Of a stretch of DNA of 64,000 nt, positions 25,216 through 35,519 are shown piece after piece; the stretch's first letter is position 1, and every line of letters begins with the position of its first letter. A program made the translations under genes and the position numbers. Source of the stretch: Flavobacterium ginsenosidimutans (GTDB lineage: Bacteria > Bacteroidota > Bacteroidia > Flavobacteriales > Flavobacteriaceae); NCBI RefSeq assembly GCF_003254625.1, contig NZ_QJRJ01000081.1, positions 550,347 to 614,346 on the forward strand, read 5' to 3'. The notes beneath the pieces were generated by a model. The model was not told the origin of the DNA. It did no database searches and saw nothing but the letters and a program-made list of their open reading frames with translations.

Positions 25216-27531
25216 ATGAAGAACGCAATTATTATGCTTGGTGCTGTGCTGCTCTCAAGTAGCCTTACAGCTCAGTTAAAACTGAATCCAAAAAATATTG
25301 ATGCAGTCATTAAGGAAATGACCATTGAAGAAAAAGCAAATATGCTTGTAGGCTATACCTTTGGTAAATCGTATTGGGGGTTGCCGACTAACCCTGATCC
25401 TAATGCAGGAGCTATTGTACTTGGAGCAGCTGGAAATACTGCCAAAAATGACAGATTTGGGATACCTCATACAGTATTTGCTGATGGACCCGCAGGAGTG
25501 CATATAAGTGCTGAAAGGCCAAACGATCAAAAAAAATACTACTGTTCTGGTTTTCCAATCGGAACGCTGCTTGCCTCTACATGGGACACTGAACTTGTGA
25601 ATGCAATAGGCTCTACGTTGGGAAGCGAGGTAAAAGAGTATGGCGTGGACGTTATATTGGGGCCGGGAATGAATCTGATGCGCAATCCGCTATGTGGGCG
25701 CAATTTTGAATATTATTCTGAAGATCCTTTTGTTTCCGGTTTGATTGCAGCGGCAATTATTAATGGAATTCAAAGCAAGGGCGTGGGAGTCTCGGCGAAG
25801 CATTTTGCGGCCAACAATCAGGAAGGAAACAGAACCCATAATAATGTGATAGCCAGCCAGCGTGTGCTCAGAGAACTGTATCTGAAAGGATTTGAAATAA
25901 TGGTAAAAAAAAGCCAGCCTTGGACTATCATGAGCAGCTACAATTATATTAACGGAGTCTACACGCAGGAAAGTGAAGATCTACTCACTACAATCCTGCG
26001 TGATGAATGGGGGTTCAAAAACCTTGTCCTAACCGACTGGACGAATACGAGAAATACCGCAGCACAGGTGCATGCTGGAAATGATCTTTTGACACCAGGA
26101 AACGCTGAGCAGATCAAGCAGATTGCGGATGGATTGAAAAACGGCTCTATCTCTATGGCGGATGTCGATCGCAATCTAAAACGCGTATTGGAATATATAG
26201 TTAAAACCCCAAGATTCAATGGATATAAATTTTCAAACAATCCTGATTTAAAAGCCCATGCAGAAATAATACGTAAGGCTGCGCCACAGGGAATGGTGCT
26301 GCTGAAGAATGAAGGAAATGCGCTTCCTCTTGCTTCTTCAATGAAAAAAGCTGCTCTTTTCGGTCATACGTCCTATCATCTTTATGCAGGTGGTTCAGGA
26401 TCAGGCGATGTAAATAAACCATACGTGGTGGACTTAGTTGAGGGACTTAAAAATGCGGGCATTCGAATTGATGACACTTTAAACACTGTCTATTCAAAAT
26501 ATCGAGATTATGCCCATCACGAGGCAGAATCTGAAATGGGAGCTTTTTCATCATCGAGCTATTTTCCAAGGCCAAGGGTGAAAGAACCGCAGATGGGAAT
26601 TTTCACCTATGCCAATGCCGCAGAAAGAAATGAATTTGCCATTGTTACGGTAGGGAGAAGTTCTGGTGAAGGCAATGACCGTGCTTTTGAAGACTTTAAT
26701 ATAAACGCAGATGAACTTGATATGCTCAAACAGACTTATGAGGCTTTCCATAAAAAGGGAAAAAAGGTCATTGTAATTTTAAATGTGGGAGGTGTAATTG
26801 AAACAGCTCCTGTACAGAAATATTCAGATGCTATACTGCTTGCTTGGCAGCCAGGCATGGAAGCGGGAAACAGCATTGCTGATGTGCTTACTGGCAAAAC
26901 AGCCCCTTCTGGAAAACTGACGATGACATGGCCAGAAGCTCTGGCTGATGTTCCTTCCACTAAAAATTTCCCTAATGGTTTAACATGGAGAGATGAAATT
27001 TTTGTCAAGCAGGATGAGATCAATAAAATGCCAAATTTGGGAGAAACTAGATACGATGAGGGCTTGGATGTCGGCTACAGATATTTCCAGACAGCAGGAA
27101 AGAAAACAGCTTATCCTTTTGGATTTGGAATGAATTACACGCAATTTGAATATGCCAATGCCTCAGTTAAGGAAAAGAACGGAGTGTACACAGCATCAGT
27201 AACTGTAAAAAACATTGGAAAATTAAGCAGTAGAGAAGCTGTCCAGCTCTACATTACAGCACCCAAAGGAAAATTGGCAAAACCAGTTTATGAGCTCAAA
27301 GCATTTGGAAAAACAAAAGAACTACAGCCAGGTGAAAGCCAAAAGATTGAAATGACATTTACCAATTATTATTTGGCTTCCTATGACGAATCAGAGCAGG
27401 CTTTTGTCACTGATAAAGGAGTTTATGTTGCACATTTCGCCGCATCGGCAGATGATATCCGCCAGAATGTTAACTTCAAGGCGGTGGCACAGACAGTCAA
27501 ATGTCATGATGTTTTGAAATTGCAGCCGTAG
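25216..27531 (+). CDS. Glycoside hydrolase family 3 beta-glucosidase-like enzyme
   Basis: This 771-residue exported enzyme hydrolyses terminal beta-linked sugars from oligosaccharides, probably in the periplasm. The signal peptide is residues 1-20 (ending LTAQ). The N-terminal TIM barrel carries KHFAANNQE and the nucleophile D274 in LVLTDWT. The second alpha/beta domain contains GRSSGEGNDR, where the acid/base Glu lies. A C-terminal fibronectin-III-like domain (about 655-755) completes the classical three-domain GH3 layout. No SusC/SusD pair is adjacent, so it is not in an obvious polysaccharide locus. A strong terminator follows. Confidence 0.93.
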   Translation: MKNAIIMLGAVLLSSSLTAQLKLNPKNIDAVIKEMTIEEKANMLVGYTFGKSYWGLPTNPDPNAGAIVLGAAGNTAKNDRFGIPHTVFADGPAGVHISAERPNDQKKYYCSGFPIGTLLASTWDTELVNAIGSTLGSEVKEYGVDVILGPGMNLMRNPLCGRNFEYYSEDPFVSGLIAAAIINGIQSKGVGVSAKHFAANNQEGNRTHNNVIASQRVLRELYLKGFEIMVKKSQPWTIMSSYNYINGVYTQESEDLLTTILRDEWGFKNLVLTDWTNTRNTAAQVHAGNDLLTPGNAEQIKQIADGLKNGSISMADVDRNLKRVLEYIVKTPRFNGYKFSNNPDLKAHAEIIRKAAPQGMVLLKNEGNALPLASSMKKAALFGHTSYHLYAGGSGSGDVNKPYVVDLVEGLKNAGIRIDDTLNTVYSKYRDYAHHEAESEMGAFSSSSYFPRPRVKEPQMGIFTYANAAERNEFAIVTVGRSSGEGNDRAFEDFNINADELDMLKQTYEAFHKKGKKVIVILNVGGVIETAPVQKYSDAILLAWQPGMEAGNSIADVLTGKTAPSGKLTMTWPEALADVPSTKNFPNGLTWRDEIFVKQDEINKMPNLGETRYDEGLDVGYRYFQTAGKKTAYPFGFGMNYTQFEYANASVKEKNGVYTASVTVKNIGKLSSREAVQLYITAPKGKLAKPVYELKAFGKTKELQPGESQKIEMTFTNYYLASYDESEQAFVTDKGVYVAHFAASADDIRQNVNFKAVAQTVKCHDVLKLQP

Positions 27532-27588
27532 CGTTGTTTATAAGTGTGGATATGGCTAGTTAAGATTTTACACTTTTTTATATAAAGG

Positions 27589-27636
27589 AGAGTATAAGTG
27601 ATGAATTTAATTTTCTTCATTTATGCTCTTTTTTAT
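27589..27636 (+). terminator. Rho-independent terminator after the GH3 gene
   Basis: A long stem (27589-27605 with 27613-27629, about 17 pairs including two wobbles and one mismatch) has a 7-base loop, followed by T-rich sequence. It separates the GH3 transcript from the convergent lipoprotein gene. Confidence 0.7.
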
Positions 27637-27719
27637 TAGCAGTTATATGAGTAATGCTCCCGTTGTATTAGTTAATCTTTTTATAGTGTTATTGTACTAA
27701 ATGGCTATTAGCAGCAGTT

Positions 27720-28298
27720 TTAATTATAATACTCTGATATTGTAATGAATGTGCTTTTTTCTTTTTCTAAAATCTGTATCCCTTCAGAAACTAAATTATC
27801 TTCTGGATCATCATCTTCAAACTCCAAAAATAATGATGAATTGGCATTGTCATTTTTTTTAAATCGGCCTTCGATAAGCTTTTTGCAATAGTTGTCAAAT
27901 TTAAATTTACATGCTATATCGTTAATTTTGCCTATTAAAGCACTATCTAATTCCTTGTTTGGGTAAATATCTGTTTTAATTTCTACTGAACTGATAAAAT
28001 GGTCACAGCCGCCTTTATATACAGTTAGAGTGTCTCCATTGTATATTAATGTCGCTTTGTTGGTTTTTGGATCCCAAACATATTTTTTGATTTCAAGCTC
28101 ATTGAGCCATTCCTCTGTTATTTTTTTGTAATTGTCATCAAATACGCAATCTGAATCGTTTTCTGATTTACCATTATCTGTTTTTAAAACCGTATCGGAT
28201 TTACTATTTTTAACTATAATATTTTCTGTCTTTGTTTTTTTCTCAGAACAGGAAAGTGCTATAATCAGTATTAATGTATAACAGAAAGTTTTTTTCAT
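27720..28298 (-). CDS. Unknown small lipoprotein
   Basis: This 192-residue protein has a lipoprotein signal (MKKTFCYTLILIIALSC, acylated C17), then a polar linker rich in Lys, Asn and Asp. The remaining domain contains two Cys pairs (for example KGGCDHF, and later DIACKFKF with NYCKKL) that could form disulfides. The family is not recognised. It is transcribed alone, convergent with GH3 and divergent from the sigma factor. Confidence 0.6.
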   Translation of the reverse strand: MKKTFCYTLILIIALSCSEKKTKTENIIVKNSKSDTVLKTDNGKSENDSDCVFDDNYKKITEEWLNELEIKKYVWDPKTNKATLIYNGDTLTVYKGGCDHFISSVEIKTDIYPNKELDSALIGKINDIACKFKFDNYCKKLIEGRFKKNDNANSSLFLEFEDDDPEDNLVSEGIQILEKEKSTFITISEYYN

Positions 28299-28713
28299 AA
28301 AATTATTCTTTAACTAAGATATATGTCTCACAAATACTTCGCTTATTTACCCTATTTTTTTGGGTGGGTTGGCGGACGCTAGTTTTTTTTTATTTTCAAA
28401 AATAGCCTTTTTATTTCATAGAACTTCAAGTGAATCCTTTTCATTTACACTGCGCGGTGAGTAGCATTTAGGTTTTGGCGGTTATATTGCGATTGTTATT
28501 TTTTAAAAGCCTTCCTAAGAATAAACAGAAAAAAAAAGGTATAAATTCATGAAAGGATTTTGGACTAATAGCTTCAGAATCTTTTTTTTGCATTTAAAAA
28601 CGTCTTCTTTTTCTGCTAATATTAAAAAATCATTAAATGAATGTGTAAGCAAAATAATGAAACTCTGTTTGCGGTAATTTTGTAAGGATTCTTTTCCAAT
28701 TTAAAATTATACT
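28299..28713. other. Divergent upstream region of the lipoprotein and the ECF sigma gene
   Basis: This is AT-rich and non-coding, with several poly-T runs. TAATTTTG at 28675-28682 fits TAnnTTTG and lies 31 bases before the sigma start, so it may be its promoter. No -33 TTG is at the right distance. Nothing else is identifiable. Confidence 0.4.
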
Positions 28714-29310
28714 ATGAGCACTGTTTTGATTACAAGATTAAGAAATGGAGATGATTCCTGCTTTAAAGAAATCTATGAATTGTATCATTTTAAAGTTTTT
28801 TGTTTTGTTAAGAAATATGCTGCTCGGCAGTCCGATGCCGAAGACATCACTCAGAATGTCTTTATCCATCTTTGGAAATATCGCAGTAAAATTGATCCTT
28901 CCGTAGAACTTGATTCTATTTTATTTAAAAGCTGCAAACAGGAAATTTCCAAATGGTATAAAAAGCAGAATCGCATTCTTTCGGTCGAAGATTCCCAGTT
29001 AATTAAAGAACTTGACAGTGCTGAAGAGGCAGAAACTGATCTGTCTTCAAAACTGGAGAAGATAGAGCATTTGCTGCAACAGATTCCTGAGAAAAGAAGA
29101 AAAATTTTCACACTCCATAAGTTCGATGAAATGAGCTACAAAGAGATTGCCGAGGAAATGGGAATGTCTCAGAGTGCCGTCGCTAATCAGATATCAAAAA
29201 CACTCCAATATCTTAGAAAGAATTCTGTAGAAAGCCATGAACTGTATTGGTTTGCACTGTTTTTTATCAATCACTGCCATTCCTTGAATTCTTTTACTGA
29301 TTTTTCATAA
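28714..29310 (+). CDS. FecI-like ECF RNA polymerase sigma factor
   Basis: This 198-residue extracytoplasmic-function sigma factor has region 2 with SDAEDITQNVFIHLWKY (about 46-62) and region 4 with MSYKEIAEEMGMSQSAVANQI (about 143-163), the -35-binding helix-turn-helix. It would direct transcription of the receptor locus when released by the FecR-like protein downstream. The typical Bacteroidetes order sigma, FecR, TonB receptor is present. A spacer of about 240 bases before FecR is longer than usual. Confidence 0.92.
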   Translation: MSTVLITRLRNGDDSCFKEIYELYHFKVFCFVKKYAARQSDAEDITQNVFIHLWKYRSKIDPSVELDSILFKSCKQEISKWYKKQNRILSVEDSQLIKELDSAEEAETDLSSKLEKIEHLLQQIPEKRRKIFTLHKFDEMSYKEIAEEMGMSQSAVANQISKTLQYLRKNSVESHELYWFALFFINHCHSLNSFTDFS

Positions 29311-29549
29311 AACCCTAAAGCTATTTTGATTAAAAATGTATCGGCATTGTAAAGGAATTGTAACCTGATTTTTGAGCTTGTTTTTTAAGGTGTTAGATTT
29401 TAAAGGGTTAAAGGAAATATGGCTTTTTTTATGTATTAATAAATCATTAAGTCTGAAATTGCCCGTGATTTTTTGGAGTAAAGCTGTCTAATGTAGATTG
29501 ACAGGATATTTTGAGGATTTTCCTTAAACATTAATTTTACTCTTATAAA

Positions 29550-30395
29550 ATGAAATTAAATCGGCTAAAAGAAGAATGGGACGAATTACCGCAGAAAGGA
29601 ATATTTCCCGAAGAAGTAAAACTGCGAATGTGGCATGCTGTTGCATCGGTAACTATTAATAGACGCAGAAATATTTACCGCGGAGCTGTGGCCGCCTGCG
29701 CAGTTCTTTTTATTTCACTTGCCGTATCTCAGTTTTATTTTGGATCTCAGTCTTTAAAAACTACTGGAGTTATCACACAAACCTATCCGCAAGATATTAG
29801 GCTAATTCGTCTGTCTGATGGAACCCGTGTCTGGGTAAATGAAAACACACGAATTGAATATCCGGAAAAGTTTGCTGGGAAGGAGCGAATCATAAAATTA
29901 AAAGGGGAAGCTTTTTTTGAAGTGGCAAGAGATACTTCACGTCCTTTTATTATCAGCTCAGGAAATATAAAAACTACCGTTTTAGGAACTTCATTTGATG
30001 TAAAAGCGTATGGGAATATTGCTGAGGTAAATGTAAGAACAGGAAAGGTCAAAGTAGAAAGTAGCCAGAATGCTGTTTTTCTTGAAAGAGGTTCTGCAGC
30101 TGTATTTGTTCCAAAAGAAAATATAGTTCAAAAACGTAAGGCTTTGGTTATTGATCCAGAATGGAAAAACTCCCTTATTGATGTAGACGGCTTAAGTCTT
30201 GAAGCCGTTATTGAAAAACTAAAAGCAAATCACGAGTTTACTTTTAAATATGCCAGTGAAGATCTAAAAAAGCTTCAGGTGAAAGGAACTCTTGATACCC
30301 GACAAGGAGTTCAGGAAATATTGCAGACTATTGCTTTTGCATTAGAAATTACCATTAAACCTGTTGGTAATGATACCTACGTTGTAAGCCGATAA
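29550..30395 (+). CDS. FecR-family anti-sigma factor
   Basis: This 281-residue transmembrane regulator has a cytoplasmic N-terminus (about 1-43), a membrane segment about 45-65 (GAVAACAVLFISLAVSQFYF), a periplasmic FecR domain (about 75-185, LSDGTRVWVNENTRIEYP, GEAFFEVARDTSRPF, TVLGTSFDVKAY) and a C-terminal DUF4974 domain (about 205-280). It receives the signal from the STN domain of the TonB receptor and controls the sigma factor. Confidence 0.92.
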   Translation: MKLNRLKEEWDELPQKGIFPEEVKLRMWHAVASVTINRRRNIYRGAVAACAVLFISLAVSQFYFGSQSLKTTGVITQTYPQDIRLIRLSDGTRVWVNENTRIEYPEKFAGKERIIKLKGEAFFEVARDTSRPFIISSGNIKTTVLGTSFDVKAYGNIAEVNVRTGKVKVESSQNAVFLERGSAAVFVPKENIVQKRKALVIDPEWKNSLIDVDGLSLEAVIEKLKANHEFTFKYASEDLKKLQVKGTLDTRQGVQEILQTIAFALEITIKPVGNDTYVVSR

Positions 30396-30475
30396 TCAGC
30401 ATACGAAAAGGTCTGCTGAACCTTATCTCTATAATCCAGAAAAAAATATATACAACCAAAAACAAATTATTTATT

Positions 30476-33400
30476 ATGAATGATTATTTTAGGCAGTTTC
30501 CTACTGCCGTACAAATTCTATTTTTTTGCATTTTCTTGGGGATCACAAATGTTTATTCTCAGTCGGGTGCTGTTTCTGTTGATTTTAAAAATGTTTCTCC
30601 ACAGCAGGTTTTTGAAAATTTAGAATCCAGAACGCCGTATCGTTTCATTTATCAGAAAGATATGGATTTAAGCAAACCGCTTATTGATCTTAAAAAAGAG
30701 AATATTTCCATAGATGATCTTTTGGCAGAACTTCAAACACTTACGAACTTAAATTTCAGAAGAAATAATACCAATATTGCCGTAAATAAAAAATCGGCTT
30801 CCAAAAAGCTCGGAAGCATTTCAGGAAAGGTAGTAGACAAAAATGGTTTGGCACTTCCAGGAGCTTCGGTTAGAGTTATTGAAACTGCTAATGCTGCCGT
30901 TTCTGATTTTGACGGAAATTATTCATTTAGCTTAGAAGCTGGAACCTATTCGATAGAAGTAAGTTATGTCTCTTTCCAAACTCAAAAAATTACAGATATA
31001 AAAGTTGCAGAGTCTGACGTTGCGCTGAATGTTATTTTGAAAGATGATTCGGAATCTCTGGATGAAGTTGTAGTAACACAGACGTTTCAAAAAGCGACAG
31101 CTTCAACTGAAGGAATGCTGCTACAGCAAAAAAAAGCGGCACAGCTTTCAGATGGTATTTCTGCCGAACAGATTGCCAGAACACCAGATAAAGATGTTGG
31201 AAGCACTTTAAAGCGTATTACAGGAGTTACAACCATTGATGATAAATATGTAGTAGTTCGTTCTATGGGAGAACGTTGGAATCAGGCTGTTATGGATGGA
31301 GTAAACCTCCCAAGCACAGATCCAAGCCAACAGCAGTTCAATTTTGATATTATCCCGACTGCTATGGTAGAAAGCGTTGTAGTTAGTAAAAATGCTACGC
31401 CAGATATGTATGCCAATTTTGCGGGAGGATCTGTAGAGGTAAAAACAAAAGATATTCCTAAGAAAAATTTTATGGCTTTTTCTATTGGAACTTCATACAA
31501 CAGCAGAGCCACTTTTAAAGATCGTTTGACAAAAAAGGAAGGAGAACATGATTATATAGGTTTTGACGACGGGACGAGAACTTATCCTTCAGGTTTGACA
31601 AATATTGATGTTCCAACAACTGAAGCAGAATCAGGTCCGTTTATAGAACAGTCTAAAAGGTTCACGCAGGATAATTTCACCACTTTTAAAACCTATGCTA
31701 CTCCTGGAACTTCGCTACAATTTGCTTTGGGACAGGTTTATAAATTAAAAGATAATAATAAGTTTGGTTTTGTGGGATCGGCTATTTTTAAGAATACGCA
31801 GGATCAGTTAAAAATCGATCATACCGAAAGAGGAAGCTATATGCCAAATTCAGAGTTTGTTCCGGAAGAAGAAAATGGATATTCTACTTTCAAAAAATAT
31901 GGCTTTAAAAATTCGGGAGCTTCTTATAACTTCAATTCTACTTTGGGCGGAATGTTAAATGCAGGAATCCAGTTAGGAAAGCATAAAATTACTACCCGAA
32001 ATACCTATATGCATATGTATGACAACCAGCTTACTCAAATTACGGGCTGGAATATGTATACAGGAAACCTTGAAGGAATTGTTGACGGTACTTTTCTTCC
32101 TTTTACCAAAGAAACAGATTATCCGGTTTATCAGACTTTTATTCAAAATAAAATTGAAGGGAACCACCGTTTCGGGAAATTTGAAATCAATTGGTTTGGA
32201 GCTTTCAGTAGCACTTCAAAAGATACAAAAGATGCTACTTTCCTAACGAGCCTTCGCAGAAAAGTAGGCGATGATACGCAGCTTTATCAATTGGTTTACA
32301 ATTCAGATCCTGAAAGCTTTAAAAGATCAAATTTCACCAATAGTGAAAACGATTATAATGGTGGAATAAACTTCAGCTATGCTTTTGACTTTAATGATTC
32401 TTTTGCCAATATAGTAAAAGCAGGATATTTTGGAACTTATAAAAAAGCCAAGAACCAGCAGGAGTCTTCAGCTTTAAATGTTGTTGGACAAGGAACAGAT
32501 ACTGCCATTGTTGATTTTCCTCTTTCAGAGCTGTTAGATGGCTCTTATTACCGCTGGGGAGGTTTTGGCTGGAAAAGGATTACCACTTATGGTAATGAGT
32601 ATATAGGAGATGTAAAAGTTCATTCTCCTTTTTTAATGCTCGACAATAAATTTAGCCAATACGTTCGATTGGTATGGGGACTTCGTGCTGAAAGCTATGT
32701 ATATACACAAATTGCAAGTCAGTCAGACAATGCAGGCGGTTTTGAAACGGTACAGAAAGATGATAAAGTTTGGCAATATCTGCCTTCAGCAAATCTTACG
32801 GTAAGCCCTTCCAATAAATTAAATCTTAGGCTTGGATATAATAAATCGGTATTGAGACCACAATTCTCAGAACGTCTAAACATGCCCTATTATGATCCAG
32901 TGCGCAATGCGATGGTATTAAACTATACAGGCGGAATTGTTTCTACAGTGGTTGATAATTATGATTTTAAAACAGAATGGTTTCCGTCGCAAGGTGAGAT
33001 TATTTCATTTGGCATTTACAAAAAGAATATCAAGAATCCAATTGAAGGCGTTACTCAGATAGGAAATGACGGAGGAACGAGATACATCTATAACATGAAT
33101 TCTGACAGTGCAGAACTGTTTGGATTTGAATTTGAAATCTATAAGAATTTATCTTTTCTAGGAGAAGGCGATTTATTAAGGAAAATTTTCATTTCTGGAA
33201 ATGCCGCTTTCAATACCACTAAAGTAACAGGTTATGTCAATATTGATGGAACGGGAGGATTATATGAAGCAAACCGTCCGCTGTTTGGCCAGGCTCCTTA
33301 CAACTACAATATTGGAATGGATTATATAGGGGATCGTTTCGGTTTCAGTATCAGACATAATGCAATTGGCGACCAGTATATTCTGGTAGGTTTTGATTAT

Positions 33401-33703
33401 CAAGCCGAAGAAATCCGTATGCCGTATGGCGTAACTGATGCACAGGTAAGCTATAGGTTTTTTGAGGAAAGAAATTTAGAACTAAAACTGGGAATCAAAA
33501 ACCTTTTTGACACTGCTATTGAAACCTATAACAATGCAAACAGCTATTCTAAAAACGTTGATTTTGAAGTTGGTGCGAATCCGAGAGATCAGAAAGCATT
33601 AGGAGCTGGAGCTTCAGACAAATATGATCCTTATATCGATAGAAAAATGTTTAAGGCTTGGACAGGCAGAAGCATCAATCTTTCGCTAAGCTACTCATTT
33701 TAA
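30476..33703 (+). CDS. TonB-dependent outer-membrane receptor with STN signalling domain
   Basis: This 1075-residue receptor has a signal peptide (about 1-28), an STN (secretin/TonB short N-terminal) domain (about 32-105) that contacts FecR, a carboxypeptidase-regulatory-like beta-sandwich (about 112-195, SISGKVVDKNGLALPGASV), a plug (about 215-335, VVVRSMGERWNQ, FAGGSVEVKT) and a 22-strand barrel ending in the aromatic LSLSYSF. There is no SusD partner, and the next gene is an unrelated lipoprotein, so it is not a standard SusC. The ligand is unknown. With the sigma and FecR genes it should sense its own substrate. Confidence 0.92.
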   Translation: MNDYFRQFPTAVQILFFCIFLGITNVYSQSGAVSVDFKNVSPQQVFENLESRTPYRFIYQKDMDLSKPLIDLKKENISIDDLLAELQTLTNLNFRRNNTNIAVNKKSASKKLGSISGKVVDKNGLALPGASVRVIETANAAVSDFDGNYSFSLEAGTYSIEVSYVSFQTQKITDIKVAESDVALNVILKDDSESLDEVVVTQTFQKATASTEGMLLQQKKAAQLSDGISAEQIARTPDKDVGSTLKRITGVTTIDDKYVVVRSMGERWNQAVMDGVNLPSTDPSQQQFNFDIIPTAMVESVVVSKNATPDMYANFAGGSVEVKTKDIPKKNFMAFSIGTSYNSRATFKDRLTKKEGEHDYIGFDDGTRTYPSGLTNIDVPTTEAESGPFIEQSKRFTQDNFTTFKTYATPGTSLQFALGQVYKLKDNNKFGFVGSAIFKNTQDQLKIDHTERGSYMPNSEFVPEEENGYSTFKKYGFKNSGASYNFNSTLGGMLNAGIQLGKHKITTRNTYMHMYDNQLTQITGWNMYTGNLEGIVDGTFLPFTKETDYPVYQTFIQNKIEGNHRFGKFEINWFGAFSSTSKDTKDATFLTSLRRKVGDDTQLYQLVYNSDPESFKRSNFTNSENDYNGGINFSYAFDFNDSFANIVKAGYFGTYKKAKNQQESSALNVVGQGTDTAIVDFPLSELLDGSYYRWGGFGWKRITTYGNEYIGDVKVHSPFLMLDNKFSQYVRLVWGLRAESYVYTQIASQSDNAGGFETVQKDDKVWQYLPSANLTVSPSNKLNLRLGYNKSVLRPQFSERLNMPYYDPVRNAMVLNYTGGIVSTVVDNYDFKTEWFPSQGEIISFGIYKKNIKNPIEGVTQIGNDGGTRYIYNMNSDSAELFGFEFEIYKNLSFLGEGDLLRKIFISGNAAFNTTKVTGYVNIDGTGGLYEANRPLFGQAPYNYNIGMDYIGDRFGFSIRHNAIGDQYILVGFDYQAEEIRMPYGVTDAQVSYRFFEERNLELKLGIKNLFDTAIETYNNANSYSKNVDFEVGANPRDQKALGAGASDKYDPYIDRKMFKAWTGRSINLSLSYSF

Positions 33704-34190
33704 TAACATTGAATGCTTGATTTTTAACATAAGTGATGGTAAAAATTAAGAAACTGTTAAGGATAAAATTTTAAGTGATTTTTCCCTCATTTGAAATCTA
33801 ATGTAAATAAATAAGCAATTCATCACGCTCTTATCAAGATCGGTTTAAAATTTTAATTTTTTTAAAAACTGCAGTTTGAAAGTAAAAAATTGACACGTCA
33901 GAAATCTGCAAATAAAATCCAAGTCACAAGAGCTGACTATATAGGTAAAATTGAATTTCACGAATAAAATTTCACTGTAAAGCCTGCCGATAGTTTTTAA
34001 AAGAAATAATCCTTTCGTGAATGCCCCTGAAACGAAAGAAGAATATAAGGGATAGGTCTCCGGTGGTAAAACGGAACACTTATTACAAAGTTTACCAAAA
34101 AGGAAAAGGCCAAAGAGAAGATAATTTGCTGCTCCTCTCAATGACCTCTGATGTAAAAACATGCAGCAATATAATCAAAATTCAATTACC
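33704..34190. other. Long spacer between receptor and lipoprotein genes
   Basis: No gene is seen. It contains the 12-base palindrome AAACTGCAGTTT (33866-33877) and a wide inverted pair TTCACGAA (33957-33964) / TTCGTGAA (34013-34020). The following lipoprotein looks highly expressed, so a separate promoter or a structured leader is likely here, but I cannot point to a consensus promoter. Confidence 0.4.
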
Positions 34191-35492
34191 ATGAAAAAAG
34201 TTTTTTTGTTAGCGATTGCAATGATGTTCTTTAATTCTTGCCAAAATGATGATGCGGCTGCTGATTCTTCTTTTGCAATGAACTCTGCTGGTGCAGATTA
34301 TTCAGGTGTTCCAACCGCAGTTCAGACTGTAAGCGGAAACATTACTACAAACACTACTTGGACAAACGACAGAGTTTGGGAAATCAGTGGAGTTGTTCGC
34401 GTAATTGGGGCTAAATTAACTATACAGCCAGGTACTTTCATCAAAGCTAAACCATTAACAGGTGGAGCAGCTACAGGTGTATTAGTAATCACTAAAACAG
34501 GACAGATCGATGCTCAGGGAACTGCTGCTTCTCCGGTTATCTTTACAAGCTATAACTTATTAGATGTAAACGCGGCTACTGTAGCTGCTCCAGGTGATTT
34601 CGGTGGACTTGTACTTTTAGGAGATGCTCAAACTAACACTGGAGTTACTACTAACGTTATTGAAGGTTTAGGAGATCAGCCAAACGTATCTGATTTCTAC
34701 TATGGTGGTTCAAACAATGCTCACAACGCTGGTATCTTGAAATATGTTCGCATTGAATTCGCTGGACGTATCCTTGATGCTGCAACAGGAGTTGAAATCA
34801 ACGGTTTAACAGCTGGTGGTGTTGGTAGCGGAACTTCTATCGATTACGTACAAGTTTCTTACGGTAGAGATGATTCATTCGAATTCTTCGGAGGAACTGT
34901 TAATGCTTCTCACTTAGTATCTTTCGCACCAGATGATGATAACTTTGACTTTGATTTTGGTTATACAGGAACAATCACTAAAGCTATCGCTATTGCTGAT
35001 AAAAATTCTACTCACAGTTTAAGTGGAGGAAGCCCTGACTCAAATGGTATCGAATTAGATAACAATGCTACAGGTTCATCTACTACATTAATTACAAGAC
35101 CAGTTATTTCTCAAATGTCTATCGTGGGTGCAAGTTCTTCAACAGATGCTGCTCTTTACGAAAATGCTATCCACGTACGTAGATTGGGACAAATCAGCCT
35201 TACGAACGTTACAGTTACTGGATATGTTACAGGTATCAGATGGGAAAGCCCTTCTTTGCCAGCTAACTCTTCTTGGAGCCTTTTATCAGTTCACGGATTT
35301 ACAAACCCTGTTCTTCCAGTTGGTACTTCATTAGGATTAGGAAGCACAACATCTACAGTTAATCCTGCAACTGCTTGGAGCTTAACTCAGCCATTCTTCA
35401 ATAATGGAGCTTTAAACTTCACAGGAGCTACAGGAGCGTTTAAAACTGAAGCTAACTGGACTAATACTTGGACTAAGTTTACTAATTTTTAA
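34191..35492 (+). CDS. Beta-rich surface lipoprotein with high-expression codon use
   Basis: I start this at ATG 34191, ten codons inside the longest frame, because the lipoprotein signal MKKVFLLAIAMMFFNSC (C17) begins there. The 433-residue protein is rich in Thr, Ser, Gly and Asn and has repeated beta-type segments (VVRVIGAKLTIQPGTFIKA, DFGGLVLLGDAQTN, GILKYVRIEFAGR), like a right-handed beta-helix. Acidic stretch FAPDDDNFDFDFG could bind cations. Two-fold codons here end in C (AAC, TTC, TAC, ATC) far more than in its neighbours, a sign of strong expression. It is probably the surface partner of the receptor upstream. Confidence 0.75.
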   Translation: MKKVFLLAIAMMFFNSCQNDDAAADSSFAMNSAGADYSGVPTAVQTVSGNITTNTTWTNDRVWEISGVVRVIGAKLTIQPGTFIKAKPLTGGAATGVLVITKTGQIDAQGTAASPVIFTSYNLLDVNAATVAAPGDFGGLVLLGDAQTNTGVTTNVIEGLGDQPNVSDFYYGGSNNAHNAGILKYVRIEFAGRILDAATGVEINGLTAGGVGSGTSIDYVQVSYGRDDSFEFFGGTVNASHLVSFAPDDDNFDFDFGYTGTITKAIAIADKNSTHSLSGGSPDSNGIELDNNATGSSTTLITRPVISQMSIVGASSSTDAALYENAIHVRRLGQISLTNVTVTGYVTGIRWESPSLPANSSWSLLSVHGFTNPVLPVGTSLGLGSTTSTVNPATAWSLTQPFFNNGALNFTGATGAFKTEANWTNTWTKFTNF

Positions 35493-35519
35493 TTAGTACT
35501 CCGTATTAAATAATAGTAT

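Noticed and set aside
30476..35492. SusC/SusD polysaccharide utilisation pair
   Set aside because: The lipoprotein after the receptor is beta-rich and lacks the helical TPR-like SusD fold, and no glycoside hydrolase is in the operon. The GH3 gene is in a separate transcript.
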